A stretch of DNA of 55,409 nucleotides from Pseudomonas sp. UBA2684 (GTDB lineage Bacteria; Pseudomonadota; Gammaproteobacteria; Pseudomonadales; Pseudomonadaceae), in NCBI GenBank assembly GCA_002354655.1, contig DELY01000021.1:1-55409 (forward strand), written 5' to 3'. The notes below the pieces were generated by a model. The model ran no database searches and had not been told where the DNA came from. It worked only from the letters and a program-made list of their open reading frames with translations. Position 1 is the stretch's first letter, and every line of letters starts with the position of its first letter. Positions 8,489 through 20,530 of the stretch are shown here, one piece after another. A program made the position numbers and the translations under genes.

Positions 8489-8573
8489 GTGGGAGCGGTC
8501 TTGACCGCGAGCTGTGCAGGTAACGCGCAGCACTGCTGACGCCCAAAAAGCTCGCGGCCAAGGCCCCTCCCAC
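8489..8573. repeat. REP-like inverted repeat pair
   Basis: GTGGGAGCGGTCTTGACCGCGAGC and its near-reverse complement (GCTCGCGGCCAAGGCCCCTCCCAC, ending 8573) face each other across about 37 bases. This is the typical Pseudomonas REP pair. Related copies occur at 16198-16257, 19591-19707 and 26085-26140. Confidence 0.8.
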
Positions 8574-8777
8574 GTGATGGCGGTCTGTAGTAACAGTTAA
8601 CGGCTACAGAGCGTGTTTGCCAGAAGAGGCTGTTACTGGCGCCCCCGCTAGGCGAATGGCCCGGATCGAGGTGCTGCGCGCGGGAAACTCTGCGCGCGGC
8701 GCTGTGATCAGTGCCGCTCGCCAAGCGTCTAGCAGGCATAGCCTGGGCGCCGTCCGGGCATGCCGACGAGCCTGAGC

Positions 8778-9686
8778 ATGCAAGCGCTGTTGAACGACAT
8801 TCTCGACGAAGTCCGCCCGCTGATCGGCCAGGGCAAGGTGGCCGATTACATCCCCGCGCTGGCCGATGTGCCGGCTCAGCAACTGGGCATCGCCGTGTAC
8901 GGCAACGATGGCGAGCTGTTCTGCGCTGGCGATGCGCGCACGGCGTTCTCCGTGCAGAGCATTTCCAAGGTATTCAGCCTGGTGCAGGCGATTGAGCATT
9001 CCGGCGAAGCGATCTGGCAGCGCCTGGGGCATGAGCCGTCCGGGCAGCCGTTCAACTCGCTGGTGCAGCTGGAATTCGAGCGCGGTCGGCCGCGCAACCC
9101 GTTCATCAATGCCGGGGCCCTGGTGATCTGCGACATCAACCAGTCGCGCTTCGCCGCGCCGGCGTTATCCATGCGTGATTTCGTCCGCCGTCTGGCCGGC
9201 AACCCGGAGGTGGTCATCGACACGCGGGTGGCCGAGTCGGAATACCAGCACCGCGCGCGCAACGCCGCCATGGCCTACCTGATGCAGGCCTTCGGCAACT
9301 TCCATAACGATGTCGAGGCGGTACTGCGCAGTTATTTCAGCCACTGCGCGCTGCGCATGAGCTGCGTCGACCTGGCGCGGGCGTTCTGCTTCCTGGCCAA
9401 CGACGGCTTCTGCAAGCACAGCAGCCAGCAGATTCTCAGCCCACGCCAGGCCCAGCAGGTCAACTCGATCATGGCCACCAGCGGGCTGTACGACGAGGCC
9501 GGCAACTTCGCCTACCGCGTCGGCCTGCCCGGCAAGAGCGGCGTCGGCGGCGGCATCGTCGCGGTGGTGCCGGGGCGTTTCAGCGTCTGCGTGTGGTCGC
9601 CGGAACTCAACGCCGCGGGCAATTCCCTGGCCGGCATGGCCGCGCTGGAGTTGCTCAGTCAGCGTATCGGCTGGTCGGTGTTCTGA
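8778..9686 (+). CDS. glsA: Glutaminase
   Basis: Hydrolyses L-glutamine to L-glutamate and ammonia. The 302-aa length equals that of the P. aeruginosa glutaminase as I recall it. The serine-dependent beta-lactamase-like fold is indicated by the S-x-x-K motif in [15 protein letters not shown], then [23 protein letters not shown] and the C-terminal GKSGVGGGI loop. The start at 8778 ([19 protein letters not shown]) matches family N-termini; an ATG six codons upstream lies in a poor context. There is no signal peptide, so it is cytoplasmic. With ansA and aspA nearby it fits an amide amino acid catabolic cluster. Confidence 0.93.
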   Translation: MQALLNDILDEVRPLIGQGKVADYIPALADVPAQQLGIAVYGNDGELFCAGDARTAFSVQSISKVFSLVQAIEHSGEAIWQRLGHEPSGQPFNSLVQLEFERGRPRNPFINAGALVICDINQSRFAAPALSMRDFVRRLAGNPEVVIDTRVAESEYQHRARNAAMAYLMQAFGNFHNDVEAVLRSYFSHCALRMSCVDLARAFCFLANDGFCKHSSQQILSPRQAQQVNSIMATSGLYDEAGNFAYRVGLPGKSGVGGGIVAVVPGRFSVCVWSPELNAAGNSLAGMAALELLSQRIGWSVF

Positions 9687-9759
9687 GCCGATAGGCTATG
9701 GTCGAAGGACCCGGCGGCGGTTGCGCCGGGGTATCCCCCGACCCTGACCTGGAGTGCTT

Positions 9760-10155
9760 ATGTCGATGCCCGTGTACCACCTGTTTGCCGACGCGCCTGC
9801 GCCGGTCGCGCCCTTTTCCCATGCCTGCGAGGCCGATGGCTGGGTGTTCGTCACCGGGCAGTTGCCGATTGATCCGGGCAATGAGGCTGCGCCGCTGCCC
9901 GAGGGCATCGAGGCGCAAACCCACAAGACTTTCGCCAACCTGCTGGTAGTGCTTAAGGACTTGGGATTGGGCCTGGAAAACGTGGTCTCGGCGCGGGCCT
10001 TTCTCACCGATTTCTACGGCGATTACCAGCGCTTCAATACGATCTACGCCAGCTACTTCGCGGAAGACAAACGCCCGGCGCGCACCTGCATCGGCACCAC
10101 CGGGCTGGCCCGACATGCCCTGGTCGAGATCGACTTTATCGCCCGGCGGCCGTAA
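9760..10155 (+). CDS. RidA/YjgF-family protein
   Basis: A 131-aa single-domain Rid protein; archetypal members hydrolyse reactive enamine/imine intermediates from amino acid metabolism. Visible hallmarks are WVFVTGQLPID, the QTHKTFANLLVVLKDLGLG helix, and the C-terminal ARTCIGTTGLARHALVEIDFIA with the conserved Arg of the active site. The ATG at 9760 has GGAG 5 nt upstream; a GTG two codons earlier overlaps that site. It lies 73 bases after glsA on the same strand and may be co-transcribed with it. Substrate specificity cannot be assigned. Confidence 0.88.
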   Translation: MSMPVYHLFADAPAPVAPFSHACEADGWVFVTGQLPIDPGNEAAPLPEGIEAQTHKTFANLLVVLKDLGLGLENVVSARAFLTDFYGDYQRFNTIYASYFAEDKRPARTCIGTTGLARHALVEIDFIARRP

Positions 10156-10170
10156 GCCGCGGCGAGCGGC

Positions 10171-10626
10171 TCAGAGCAGCTTGCGGTACTGCACGAACCC
10201 CGAGCGTTCGGCGATGCGTTCGTACAGCAGCATCGCCTTGCTGTTGCTCTCGTGGGTCAGCCAGTGCACGCGCGAGCAGCCGGCCTCTTTGGCCTGGGTA
10301 TAGACGTGCTCGATCAGCTTGCGGCCGACCCCGCTGCTGCGCAGCTCCTTGCCGATAAACAGGTCTTGCAGGTAGCAATAGTCGCCGACCGTCCAGCACG
10401 ACCGGTGGACGACCCAGTGCACCAAACCGATGGCCTGGCCTTCATGCCAGGCCAGGGCGGCGAACATCGGTTCGCCCGGATCGAGGAAGCGCTGCCAGGT
10501 GACCTCGCTGGTCGCGGCCGCGATCTCGGTCATGTAGAAGCGCTGATAGCCCTGCCATAGCGGTAACCAGGCGGCGTGGTCGGCGGCGCTGACCGGGCGG
10601 ATTTCGACGGGGATACGGACGGACAT
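10171..10626 (-). CDS. GNAT-family N-acetyltransferase
   Basis: A 151-aa single GNAT domain. The acetyl-CoA-binding motif A region is LQDLFIGKELRSSGVGRKLIE (about residues 87-107), followed by the VHWLTHESNSKAMLLYERIA segment typical of the C-terminal half of the fold. Transcription converges on the RidA-like gene, with a short GCCGC/GCGGC hairpin between the two ends. The acceptor substrate is unknown; the relatives I recognise are generic amino acid or aminoglycoside-like acetyltransferases. Confidence 0.85.
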   Translation of the reverse strand: MSVRIPVEIRPVSAADHAAWLPLWQGYQRFYMTEIAAATSEVTWQRFLDPGEPMFAALAWHEGQAIGLVHWVVHRSCWTVGDYCYLQDLFIGKELRSSGVGRKLIEHVYTQAKEAGCSRVHWLTHESNSKAMLLYERIAERSGFVQYRKLL

Positions 10627-10704
10627 GGGGGCAAACTCCTGTAGACGCGATGGATCATCCTGAAACGCTTGGCGCCTGGCTGCAAGTGCACCGTGTGTGG
10701 CCGT

Positions 10705-11697
10705 TCAGTCGGCGCGCTCGCCGCACAGATCGAGGGCGAACCAGTGTTCCACCTCGGCCTGGCTCAAGCCCGCGCCGAGCAGGGCGAACAGTTTGCCCAG
10801 GGCGGCTTCGCGGGTCATACCGCCCGCCGAGACCAGACCGGCGTTGGCCAGTTGGCTGCCGGCGGCATACACGCCGAACTCGACATGCCCGTGTGGGCAC
10901 TGGCTGATTGCCGCCAGCACCACGCCTTGCGCGTGCGCGGCCTTGAGGGCGGCGAGCAGCTCGCGGTTGTCCGCCGGTCCGGTGCCGCTGCCGTAGCATT
11001 CCAGCAGCACGCCGCGTACGCCGCTGGTCAGCAGCGCGCTGACATGCGCCGCCTGGATGCCGGGGTAGAACGGCAGCACCGCCAGGTTCACCGGCTGGCG
11101 CGGCTGACGGTAATCGATACGGGTGGGAATGGACTCGGCTCGTTCGCCCTGGCGCTGGCGCGGCAGCACGTTGAAGGCGTCGAAGGCATCGCTGCGCAAT
11201 TTGCTGACCCGCGCGCCGTGCAGCAGCGTGCCGTTGAAATACAGCTGCACGCCCGGCGCGACGCCCGCGTGCAGCGCCTGCATGGCGCCGAACAGGTTGG
11301 CCCAGGCGTCGCTGCCAGGCGCGCCGGCCGGCAGCATCGAGCCGCTCAGCAGCACCGGCACGGGCAGGCCGAGCAACAGGAAGCTCAGGGCCGCCGCGCT
11401 GTAGGCCAGGGTGTCGGTGCCGTGCAGCACCAGCACGGCATCGCAGCCGTCCTGTTCGACCCCGGCGCGGATCGCCGCGACCATCGCCAGCCAGTTGGTC
11501 TGGTTCATGTTGGCGCTGTCGATCGGCGGCAGCAGCTCGCGGAAGATCCAGGCGGGCAACTCGCGACCCTGCTCCAGCGCCTGCTGCGCGCGCAACCGCG
11601 CCTCGAAGCCGGACGCCGGGGCCAGGCCGTCGGCGCTCATCTGCATGCCGATGGTGCCGCCGGTGTAGAGCACCAGCAGTTTTGTGGATGCCGACAT
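10705..11697 (-). CDS. ansA: L-asparaginase, cytoplasmic type I
   Basis: Hydrolyses L-asparagine to aspartate and ammonia. The 330-aa product lacks a signal peptide. It has both asparaginase threonine motifs: YTGGTIGMQMS near residue 11-20 and VLHGTDTLAYSAAA near residue 85-100, plus the C-terminal ISQCPHGHVEFGVYAAG region of the type I family. The start at 11697 has AAGGAGAG about 4-5 nt upstream; an ATG five codons earlier overlaps that site. It lies 50 bases downstream of the AGCS symporter gene with an intervening hairpin, matching the PA2252/PA2253 pairing, so uptake and hydrolysis are probably linked. Confidence 0.93.
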   Translation of the reverse strand: MSASTKLLVLYTGGTIGMQMSADGLAPASGFEARLRAQQALEQGRELPAWIFRELLPPIDSANMNQTNWLAMVAAIRAGVEQDGCDAVLVLHGTDTLAYSAAALSFLLLGLPVPVLLSGSMLPAGAPGSDAWANLFGAMQALHAGVAPGVQLYFNGTLLHGARVSKLRSDAFDAFNVLPRQRQGERAESIPTRIDYRQPRQPVNLAVLPFYPGIQAAHVSALLTSGVRGVLLECYGSGTGPADNRELLAALKAAHAQGVVLAAISQCPHGHVEFGVYAAGSQLANAGLVSAGGMTREAALGKLFALLGAGLSQAEVEHWFALDLCGERAD

Positions 11698-11717
11698 GGG
11701 CTCTCCTTGCAATGAAA

Positions 11718-11738
11718 ACAGGGGGCAAAGCCCCCTGT
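11718..11738 (-). terminator. Intra-operon hairpin between the AGCS gene and ansA
   Basis: ACAGGGGGC and GCCCCCTGT form a perfect 9-bp stem with a 3-nt loop, followed on the minus strand by TTTTCATT. It sits between the symporter stop and the ansA ribosome site, so it may reduce ansA expression relative to the transporter or protect the upstream mRNA 3' end. Confidence 0.6.
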
Positions 11739-11747
11739 GGATAACGA

Positions 11748-13193
11748 TCAGCGTTGGTGCACGCCGTCAGCGATCTCGCCGCGCCCGGTGACAGGCGCCG
11801 GCGGCGGATTGGCCGGCCAGGCCGCCGGATCGAGGTTGAGGTCGGCGAACTGTTTCGGGTCGAAGACTGGCGACTCTACACCCGCGGCGATCTGCTTGTC
11901 ATAGTCGCGCATCAGCCGCAGGCCAATCTTGAACAGCAGCGTCAGGGCCACCAGGTTGACGATGGCCAGCAGGCCCATGGTGATGTCGGCGAAGGCAAAC
12001 ACGGTGCCCAGGTCCTGCATCGAGCCCCACAGCACCAGGGCGATCACCAGCACGCGGTAGGCCTGCAACAGCCAGCGTTTGCTGCTGAAGAAGCTCAGCG
12101 CGTTTTCGCCTAGGTAGTAGTTGTAGATCAGCGTGGTGAAGACGAACAACAGCAGCGCCAGGCTGACGAATACCCGGCCCCACTCGCCGACCACGGCCGC
12201 CAGGGCGGTCTGGGTCAACACCACACCGGCCATCTCGCTGCCCGGCTGGTAGACGCCGGAGAGCAGGATGATCAGCGCGGTGCTGGTGCACACCAGCAGG
12301 GTGTCGATGAACACGCTGAGCGACTGCACGATGCCTTGCGCCGCCGGGTGCTTGACCTCGGCCACGGCGGCGACGTTCGGCGCGCTGCCGAGGCCCGCTT
12401 CGTTGGAGAACAGGCCGCGTTTCACGCCCATCAGAATCGCCGCGCCAATGCCCCCGGCAAAGGCCGGCTCCAGGCCGAAGGCGCTCTTCACGATCAACGC
12501 GATGGTCGCGGGTACGGCCTCGATGTTCATGCCGATCACCACCAGCGCCATGCCGATGTAGGAGAAGGCCATCACCGGCACCAGCACGTCAGCCATGCTG
12601 GCGATGCGTTTGATGCCGCCGAAGATGATCAGGCCGATCACTGCCACCAGCACCAGACCGCTGACATGGGTCGGCAGGCCGAAGGTGTCGTGCAGCGAAG
12701 TGGCGACGGTGTAGGACTGCAGGGCGTTGAAGCCGAAGCCGAAGGTCACCAGCAGCAGGACCGAGAAGATCACCGCCAGCCAGCGCTGACCCAGGCCATG
12801 CAGGATGTAGAAGGCCGGGCCGCCACGGTAGGTGCCGTCGGTTGCACGGCGCTTGAACAGCTGCGCCAGGGAACACTCGAAATAACTGGTGGCCATGCCC
12901 AGCAGGGCCACCACCCACATCCAGAACACCGCGCCTGGGCCGCCGAGCATGATCGCCACGGCCACCCCGGCGATATTGCCGGCGCCGACGCGGCCGGCGA
13001 CGCTGAGCATCAGCGCCTGGAACGAGCTGAGCTGGCCGGGCTGACGCTGAAAGGCTTCGGCGAAGATGCGGAACATATTGCCGAAATAGCGGAACTGCAC
13101 GAAGCGCGAACAGATGCTGAAGTACAGGCCGAGGCCGACCAGCATGACGATCAGGACCTTGCTCCAGAGCAGGTCGTTGAGTAAATCCAACAT
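11748..13193 (-). CDS. Sodium:alanine/glycine symporter family (AGCS) transporter
   Basis: A 481-aa polytopic inner-membrane protein with about ten hydrophobic segments. The family signatures GNIAGVAVAIMLGGPGAVFWMW and GLFSNEAGLGSAPNVAA are plain. AGCS carriers import small neutral amino acids with Na+ or H+. Because it is followed by cytoplasmic asparaginase, asparagine is a reasonable but unproven substrate. The start codon is preceded by AAGGGTG. The C-terminus is hydrophilic with a short Pro-rich stretch. Confidence 0.92.
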   Translation of the reverse strand: MLDLLNDLLWSKVLIVMLVGLGLYFSICSRFVQFRYFGNMFRIFAEAFQRQPGQLSSFQALMLSVAGRVGAGNIAGVAVAIMLGGPGAVFWMWVVALLGMATSYFECSLAQLFKRRATDGTYRGGPAFYILHGLGQRWLAVIFSVLLLVTFGFGFNALQSYTVATSLHDTFGLPTHVSGLVLVAVIGLIIFGGIKRIASMADVLVPVMAFSYIGMALVVIGMNIEAVPATIALIVKSAFGLEPAFAGGIGAAILMGVKRGLFSNEAGLGSAPNVAAVAEVKHPAAQGIVQSLSVFIDTLLVCTSTALIILLSGVYQPGSEMAGVVLTQTALAAVVGEWGRVFVSLALLLFVFTTLIYNYYLGENALSFFSSKRWLLQAYRVLVIALVLWGSMQDLGTVFAFADITMGLLAIVNLVALTLLFKIGLRLMRDYDKQIAAGVESPVFDPKQFADLNLDPAAWPANPPPAPVTGRGEIADGVHQR

Positions 13194-13494
13194 GGTGTCA
13201 CCCTTATGATTGTTGTTGGTATGCCCGCGGGGCTACTGGCCTCGCGTTGGCTGCCGACGTCCTGGCGGCTGATGCAGGCGAAGCGCATAGGCTTCGCCGC
13301 CCCGCAAATCCGTGTGCGGGTGCTGCTCGTGGGGTGGCTTGCGTAGGGTGGGTCTGTTTTTGCGCGATACGGCGTTACTCGACACTTATTTGGAACAAGC
13401 AAACGTCGTGTCTCGCGCCCAAACACGCTCCGGCGCGACCGCGAATGAAACGGCAACAGACCCTCGGGTGGGCCGGGCGGCCCGCGCCGATGCC
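13194..13494. other. Intergenic AGCS-aspA region, no gene seen
   Basis: About 300 bases between the AGCS start and the aspA stop. Visible are an inverted repeat GGCGAAGC..GCTTCGCC near 13268-13290, a lone GTAGGGTGGGT arm near 13345 that resembles the ends of the palindromic elements, and a GC-rich hairpin (GGGCCGGGCGGCCC) close to the aspA stop. Promoter elements for the AGCS-ansA unit must lie here but none is convincing. Confidence 0.4.
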
Positions 13495-14919
<1,425 letters not shown>

Positions 14920-15063
14920 GATGGTGATCATCTCTGGAAGATGCGGCAAGTACCGCGATGCCGGATAGAGTAAGGGCTGTGGCGAGATTGCGACCAATGC
15001 TGTTAAGCGCTGGGGTATGCATAATCGGCATAATGTCGGCGTGACGCCGAACTATCGGCGAGC

Positions 15064-15228
15064 GTAGGGTGGGTTAGCGGCGCCGTACACCGGCCTATAT
15101 CCCACATGCGCTTGTGGCGCGGCGCGTAACCCACCAGGCGATCGACCGCGTTGCGCCGGTGGTGGGTTACGCCGCGTTTCGAGTGGCGTGATGTTTGGCA
15201 ATGGCGGCAAGCGGCTAACCCACCCTAC
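15064..15228. repeat. Nested palindromic element (GTAGGGTGGGTTAGC type)
   Basis: Outer 15-nt arms GTAGGGTGGGTTAGC (15064-15078) and GCTAACCCACCCTAC (15214-15228) are perfect inverted repeats. Inside, GCGTAACCCACCA (15124-15136) and TGGTGGGTTACGC (15160-15172) form a second inverted pair. There is no coding potential. It occupies most of the aspA/LysR divergent region and looks like a small non-autonomous repeat related to those at 19731, 23578, 24855 and 42615. Confidence 0.8.
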
Positions 15229-15269
15229 GGGATGGGCTGAAGCTTGACGTTCAACTACGGAAACGATCG

Positions 15270-16181
15270 ATGAACCTGGAAACCAAATGGCTGGAAGACT
15301 TCGTCACCCTGGCCGCTACCCGCAGTTTCTCGCAGGCGGCGACGAAGCGTTTCGTCACCCAGCCAGCGTTCAGCCGGCGTATTCGCAGCCTGGAAAACAT
15401 GCTCGGGCTGACCCTGGTCAACCGCGCCTGCACGCCGGTCGAGCTGACCGAGTCCGGCCAGTTGTTCCTGGTCACCGCGCGCAGCCTGGTCGAGCAGTTG
15501 GGCGATGTGGTGCGCCACCTGCACAACCTCGAAGGCCAGCAAGGCGAAATGTTGCAGATCGCCGCCGCGCACTCGCTGACCCTGGGCTTTTTCCCCGAGT
15601 GGATCGCGCGTTTGCGCCGCGAGGGCCTGCCGCTGACCACGCGGCTGGTGGCGACCAACGTCGGCGAGGCGGTGCATGCCCTGCGCGAGGGCGCCTGCGA
15701 CCTGATCCTCGCCTATTACGACCCGGACGCCTCGCTGCAGATGGACCCGGAGATCTTTCCTTCGCTGCACCTGGGGCGCACGGAAATGCTGCCGGTGTGC
15801 GCGGTGGACGACGCGGGCCGCCCGCTGTTCGACCTCGACAGCGGCCAGAGCGTGCCGTTGCTGGCCTACAGCACCGGCGCGTTTCTCGGCCGTTCGGTGA
15901 ATCTGTTGCTGCGCCAGCGCGCGCTGCGCTCGACCACGGTGTACGAAACCGCGATGGCCGACAGCCTGAAGAGCATGGCCCTGCAAGGCATGGGCGTGGC
16001 CTGGGTGCCGCGCCTGTCGGTGACCGCCGAGCTGGCGCGTGGCGAGCTGATCGCCTGCGGCGACGAACAATGGCAGGTGCCGCTGGAAATCCGCCTCTAC
16101 CGCTGCGCCCTGGTGCGCAAGGCGGCGGTGCGCCTGCTCTGGCGCAAGCTCGAAGGCGGCGTGGGGCGCGACGACGTGTAG
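15270..16181 (+). CDS. LysR-family regulator, HypT/YjiE-like
   Basis: A 303-aa LysR-type regulator. The N-terminal helix-turn-helix (ETKWLEDFVTLAATRSFSQA, then VTQPAFSRRIRSLENMLG) and the IAAAHSLTLGFFPEW start of the sensor domain resemble E. coli HypT (YjiE), a hypochlorite-responsive LysR protein. Divergence from aspA is conserved in P. aeruginosa (PA5428/PA5429), so control of aspA is an alternative or additional role. A REP pair follows immediately. Confidence 0.85.
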   Translation: MNLETKWLEDFVTLAATRSFSQAATKRFVTQPAFSRRIRSLENMLGLTLVNRACTPVELTESGQLFLVTARSLVEQLGDVVRHLHNLEGQQGEMLQIAAAHSLTLGFFPEWIARLRREGLPLTTRLVATNVGEAVHALREGACDLILAYYDPDASLQMDPEIFPSLHLGRTEMLPVCAVDDAGRPLFDLDSGQSVPLLAYSTGAFLGRSVNLLLRQRALRSTTVYETAMADSLKSMALQGMGVAWVPRLSVTAELARGELIACGDEQWQVPLEIRLYRCALVRKAAVRLLWRKLEGGVGRDDV

Positions 16182-16197
16182 GTGAAATCGGGGTGTG

Positions 16198-16257
16198 TCG
16201 CGGCTAAAGCCCCTCCCACGGGTTGGCATGGCCCTGTAGGAGGGGCTTTAGCCGCGA
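16198..16257. repeat. REP-like inverted repeat pair
   Basis: Arms containing CGCGGCTAAAGCCCCTCC (16198-16219) and GGAGGGGCTTTAGCCGCG (16236-16257) are nearly perfect inverted copies around a 16-nt centre. They sit between the convergent LysR and aauR genes, where they can act as a bidirectional 3'-end structure. Confidence 0.85.
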
Positions 16258-16300
16258 ACCCGCGCTCGAGCGTCCTGCATGCGCCTGCCGACGGCGCCGC

Positions 16301-17618
<1,318 letters not shown>

Positions 17619-17626
<8 letters not shown>

Positions 17627-19547
17627 GGGTTCTTGTCTCGCCGCTAACGTGGGCTTGGCCTACGCGCGGCAGGCTGAGGACGAAGGCCGTGCCACCGCTG
17701 TCGGGGTGGCGCACGGTGAGGCTGCCGCCCGCGGCGGCGGCCAGGCTGGCGGAAAGGGTCAGGCCGAGGCCGAGGCCCTGCTCGCCGGGTTTGGTGGTGA
17801 AGAACGGCTCGAACAGGTGCACGCGCGCATCCGGCGCAATACCGGGGCCGTTGTCGCGCACGTCCAGTTGGAAGTGGCTGCCGGTGTCGGCGCCCGTCAG
17901 CCAGAGTCGCCGGTCGACTTGGTCGCGCATGGCGTCGAGGGCATTGCCGATCAGGTTGACCAGGATCTGTTCCAGGCGCGTCTGGTCGATGGCCAGGCAG
18001 ACGTCGCCCGGCTCCTGGGCATAGTCGCGATCGATGCGCACGTTGGTGCGTTGCAGGCGCGGGTGCAGGAGCATCAGCGCGGCGTCCACCGCCTGGTCCA
18101 GGCGCGCCTCGCCACCGTCGTCGGAGCGGCGGGCGAAGGCGCGCAGGCTGGCGGTGATCTTGCCCATGCGGTCGACCAGTTCGTTGATCGTGTGCAGGTT
18201 GCTGCTGGCGATGTCCAGGGCGCCGCGCTGGAGAAAGCGCACGGTGTTGCCGGAGAGGGTGCGCAGCGCCGCCAGCGGTTGGTTGAGTTCGTGGGCGATG
18301 CTGGTGGACATCTGCCCGATCACCGCCAGCTTGCCGGCTTGCACCAGTTCGTCCTGGGCCTGGCGCAGGGTGGTCTCGGCCTGTCGGCGTTCGCCGATCT
18401 CGGCCGTCAGGCGTTGGTTGCTCGCTTGCAGGTCGGCGGTGCGCTCGGCGATCTTGCGCTCCAGCTCATTGTTGGCCTGCTGCAAGGCTTCGCGCGCCGC
18501 TAGGCGGGTGGCGATCACCTTGCGCCGCTCGTTCCAGGCGATCAGCAGGAAGGCCAGCAGGGCGCAGGCGACGGCGGCGAGCATGCCGTGGCTGATGGCG
18601 GCGCGGCGCTGGTCCTGCAACGGCGTGAGCAGGGTCAGGTGCCAGGGGGTGTCGCTCAGCGGGCGGGTTTGCGCCAGGTAATTGATCGGCTCGGACGCCT
18701 GATCGGGAATGCTGCCGGTGGCGAAACTGACTTGCTCGATGCCGTCGCTGAGCGGCGTGCGCGCCAGCGGTTGCAGCTCCTCCAGCGCCCACCAGTAGTA
18801 TTGCAGGCTGCGCGCCAGGCGTTCCTTGGTCTCGGCGTCGAGCGGGCGCACGGCCTTGAGCCGGCGGGCCGGATCGCTGGAGAGGATGATGATGCCGTTC
18901 TCGTCGCTGACGTAGGCCTCCAGGCGTGCGCGCTGCCAGCGCTGTTCCAGGGCATCGAGGCGCACCTTGACCACCGCCACGCCGATCACCCGGCCGTTGC
19001 CGCGCAGGCCGTGGGCCAGGTAATAGCCGGGCTCGCCGGTGGTGCTGCCGATACCGTAGAAGCGCCCGGGCTTACCCTGCACGGCTTCCTGGAAGTAGGC
19101 GCGAAACGCCAGGTCTTCGCCGAGGTAACTGTCTGCCTCGCGCCAGTTGCTGGTGGCGAGCACGCGGCCGTTGGTGTCGAGCACGTAGATGGCCAGGCTG
19201 CCGCTGCGCTGGTTGAGGCCTTCGAGGTAATCGTTGACCCGCTGTCGCCGGTAAGCAGTGGGGGTGAGCAGCAGGCGGCTGACGTTGGACTCCAGCTCCA
19301 GCAGGCTGGGCAGGTAGGTGTATTTGTTGATCTCGCTCTCGACGGCGCGGGCGTTGAGTTCGAGCTGGCGTTCGCCGTTCTCGGCGAGGGCGCGGATGCC
19401 GACGCGTTCGCTGAGGTGGAAGCCGGCGTAACCGCAGCCGAGCACCAGCACGATCATCAGGATCGGCAGCAGCAGGTGGCGAATCAGGCGGGGTTTCACG
19501 GTCAGGGCTGGCGGCACGGCGCGAGGAAAGGCGGTGGAGCATTGCAT
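17619..19547 (-). CDS. aauS: Sensor histidine kinase AauS (DctB-like)
   Basis: Membrane sensor for acidic amino acids, 642 aa. TM1 is near residues 20-42, followed by a large periplasmic double-Cache (PDC) sensor region and TM2 near residue 325 (GMLAAVACALLAFLLIAWN). Next come a coiled-coil linker (NNELERKIAERTADLQASNQ), the phosphoacceptor His in STSIAHELNQPLAALR, and a HATPase with N box NLIGNALDAM, G1 DNGPGI and G2 QGLGLGL. The start at 19547 has GGAGG with ideal spacing; 46 more in-frame residues upstream lie in repeat DNA and are not family-like. Confidence 0.93.
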
Positions 19548-19590
19548 CACAGTCCTCCCTGGCTGGGTAGTTGTGGGGCGCGCGTTATCC

Positions 19591-19707
19591 GTGGGAGGGG
19601 CTTTCGGCTCTGGCATCCTGCTTCGCTCTAACTCCTGCATCCATGCAGTCGTAGCCGCGATGCTGTTGCAGCCTGGGCCGGCCAATCGCCGCTAAAGCGC
19701 CTCCCAC
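19591..19707. repeat. REP-like inverted repeat pair (divergent copy)
   Basis: GTGGGAGGGGCTTTCGG at 19591 and CGCCGCTAAAGCGCCTCCCAC (ending 19707) are imperfect inverted copies about 80 bases apart in the aatP-aauS interval. Same family as the pair at 16198-16257. Confidence 0.65.
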
Positions 19708-19730
19708 AAGCGCTCAGTAGAAAGCAGGAG

Positions 19731-19794
19731 GGGTTGAGCGTAGCGATACCCATCGAGTGGGTGATGGGTATCGCAGGCTCAACCCATCCTACAG
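19731..19794. repeat. Palindromic element at the aatP 3' end
   Basis: GGGTTGAGC (19731-19739) pairs with GCTCAACCC (19777-19785) and GCGATACCCATC (19743-19754) with GATGGGTATCGC (19763-19774). This gives a long stem with a GAGTGGGT centre and an ATCCTAC outer end. The element begins 1-2 bases after the aatP stop codon and can serve as its terminator. Confidence 0.75.
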
Positions 19795-19795
19795 G

Positions 19796-20530
19796 TCAGT
19801 GCTGGAGGATCTTCGCCAGGAACTGCTGGGCGCGCTCGGAGCGGGCGCTGACATCGCCGAAGAACTCTTCCTTGGGGCAGTCCTCGACGATCTGCCCGGC
19901 GTCCATGAAAATCACCCGGTCGGCGACCTTGCGCGCGAAGCCCATCTCGTGGGTCACGCACATCATGGTCATACCTTCGTTGGCCAGTTGCACCATTACG
20001 TCGAGCACCTCGTTGACCATCTCCGGGTCGAGCGCCGAGGTTGGTTCGTCGAACAGCATCACCACCGGGTCCATGGCCAGCGCGCGGGCGATCGCCACCC
20101 GCTGCTGCTGCCCGCCGGAGAGCTGGCCGGGGTGCTTGTGCGCATGGTCTTGCAGGCCGACGCGTTCGAGCAGCTTGAGGCCCTTCTCGGTGGCTTCGGC
20201 CTTGCTGCGGCCGAGCACCTTGATCTGCGCGATGGTCAGGTTTTCGGTGATGGTCAGGTGCGGGAACAGCTCGAAGTGCTGGAACACCATGCCGACCCGC
20301 GAGCGCAGCTTGGGCAGGTTGGTCTTCGGGTCGGCGATCGAGGTTTCGTCGACCACGATATCGCCCTTCTGGAACGGCTCCAGGGCGTTGACGCATTTGA
20401 TCAGGGTGGATTTGCCCGAGCCGGACGGGCCGCAGACCACCACCACTTCGCCTTTCTTCACGGCGGTGCTGCAATCGGTCAGCACCTGGAAGTCCCCGTA
20501 CCACTTGTTGACGTTGTTGATCGAGATCAT
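19796..20530 (-). CDS. aatP: Glutamate/aspartate ABC importer, ATPase AatP
   Basis: A 244-aa ABC ATPase of the polar amino acid family (GlnQ/GltL type). Walker A is [14 protein letters not shown]-loop [10 protein letters not shown], signature [15 protein letters not shown], Walker [16 protein letters not shown]-loop VTHEMGFA. It drives uptake of acidic amino acids with permeases AatQ/AatM and binding protein AatJ. It is the last gene of aatJ-Q-M-P, with its ATG overlapping the aatM stop (ATGA). Confidence 0.95.
   Translation of the reverse strand: MISINNVNKWYGDFQVLTDCSTAVKKGEVVVVCGPSGSGKSTLIKCVNALEPFQKGDIVVDETSIADPKTNLPKLRSRVGMVFQHFELFPHLTITENLTIAQIKVLGRSKAEATEKGLKLLERVGLQDHAHKHPGQLSGGQQQRVAIARALAMDPVVMLFDEPTSALDPEMVNEVLDVMVQLANEGMTMMCVTHEMGFARKVADRVIFMDAGQIVEDCPKEEFFGDVSARSERAQQFLAKILQH

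Noticed and set aside
6377-8533. A 718-codon open frame on the minus strand opposite pycB
   Set aside because: Same reason: low-complexity His/Ala/Val-rich translation with no recognisable domain, while pycB is unmistakable.
13194-13494. Glycine or other riboswitch upstream of the AGCS gene
   Set aside because: I could not find the conserved glycine-aptamer blocks; only simple hairpins are visible.
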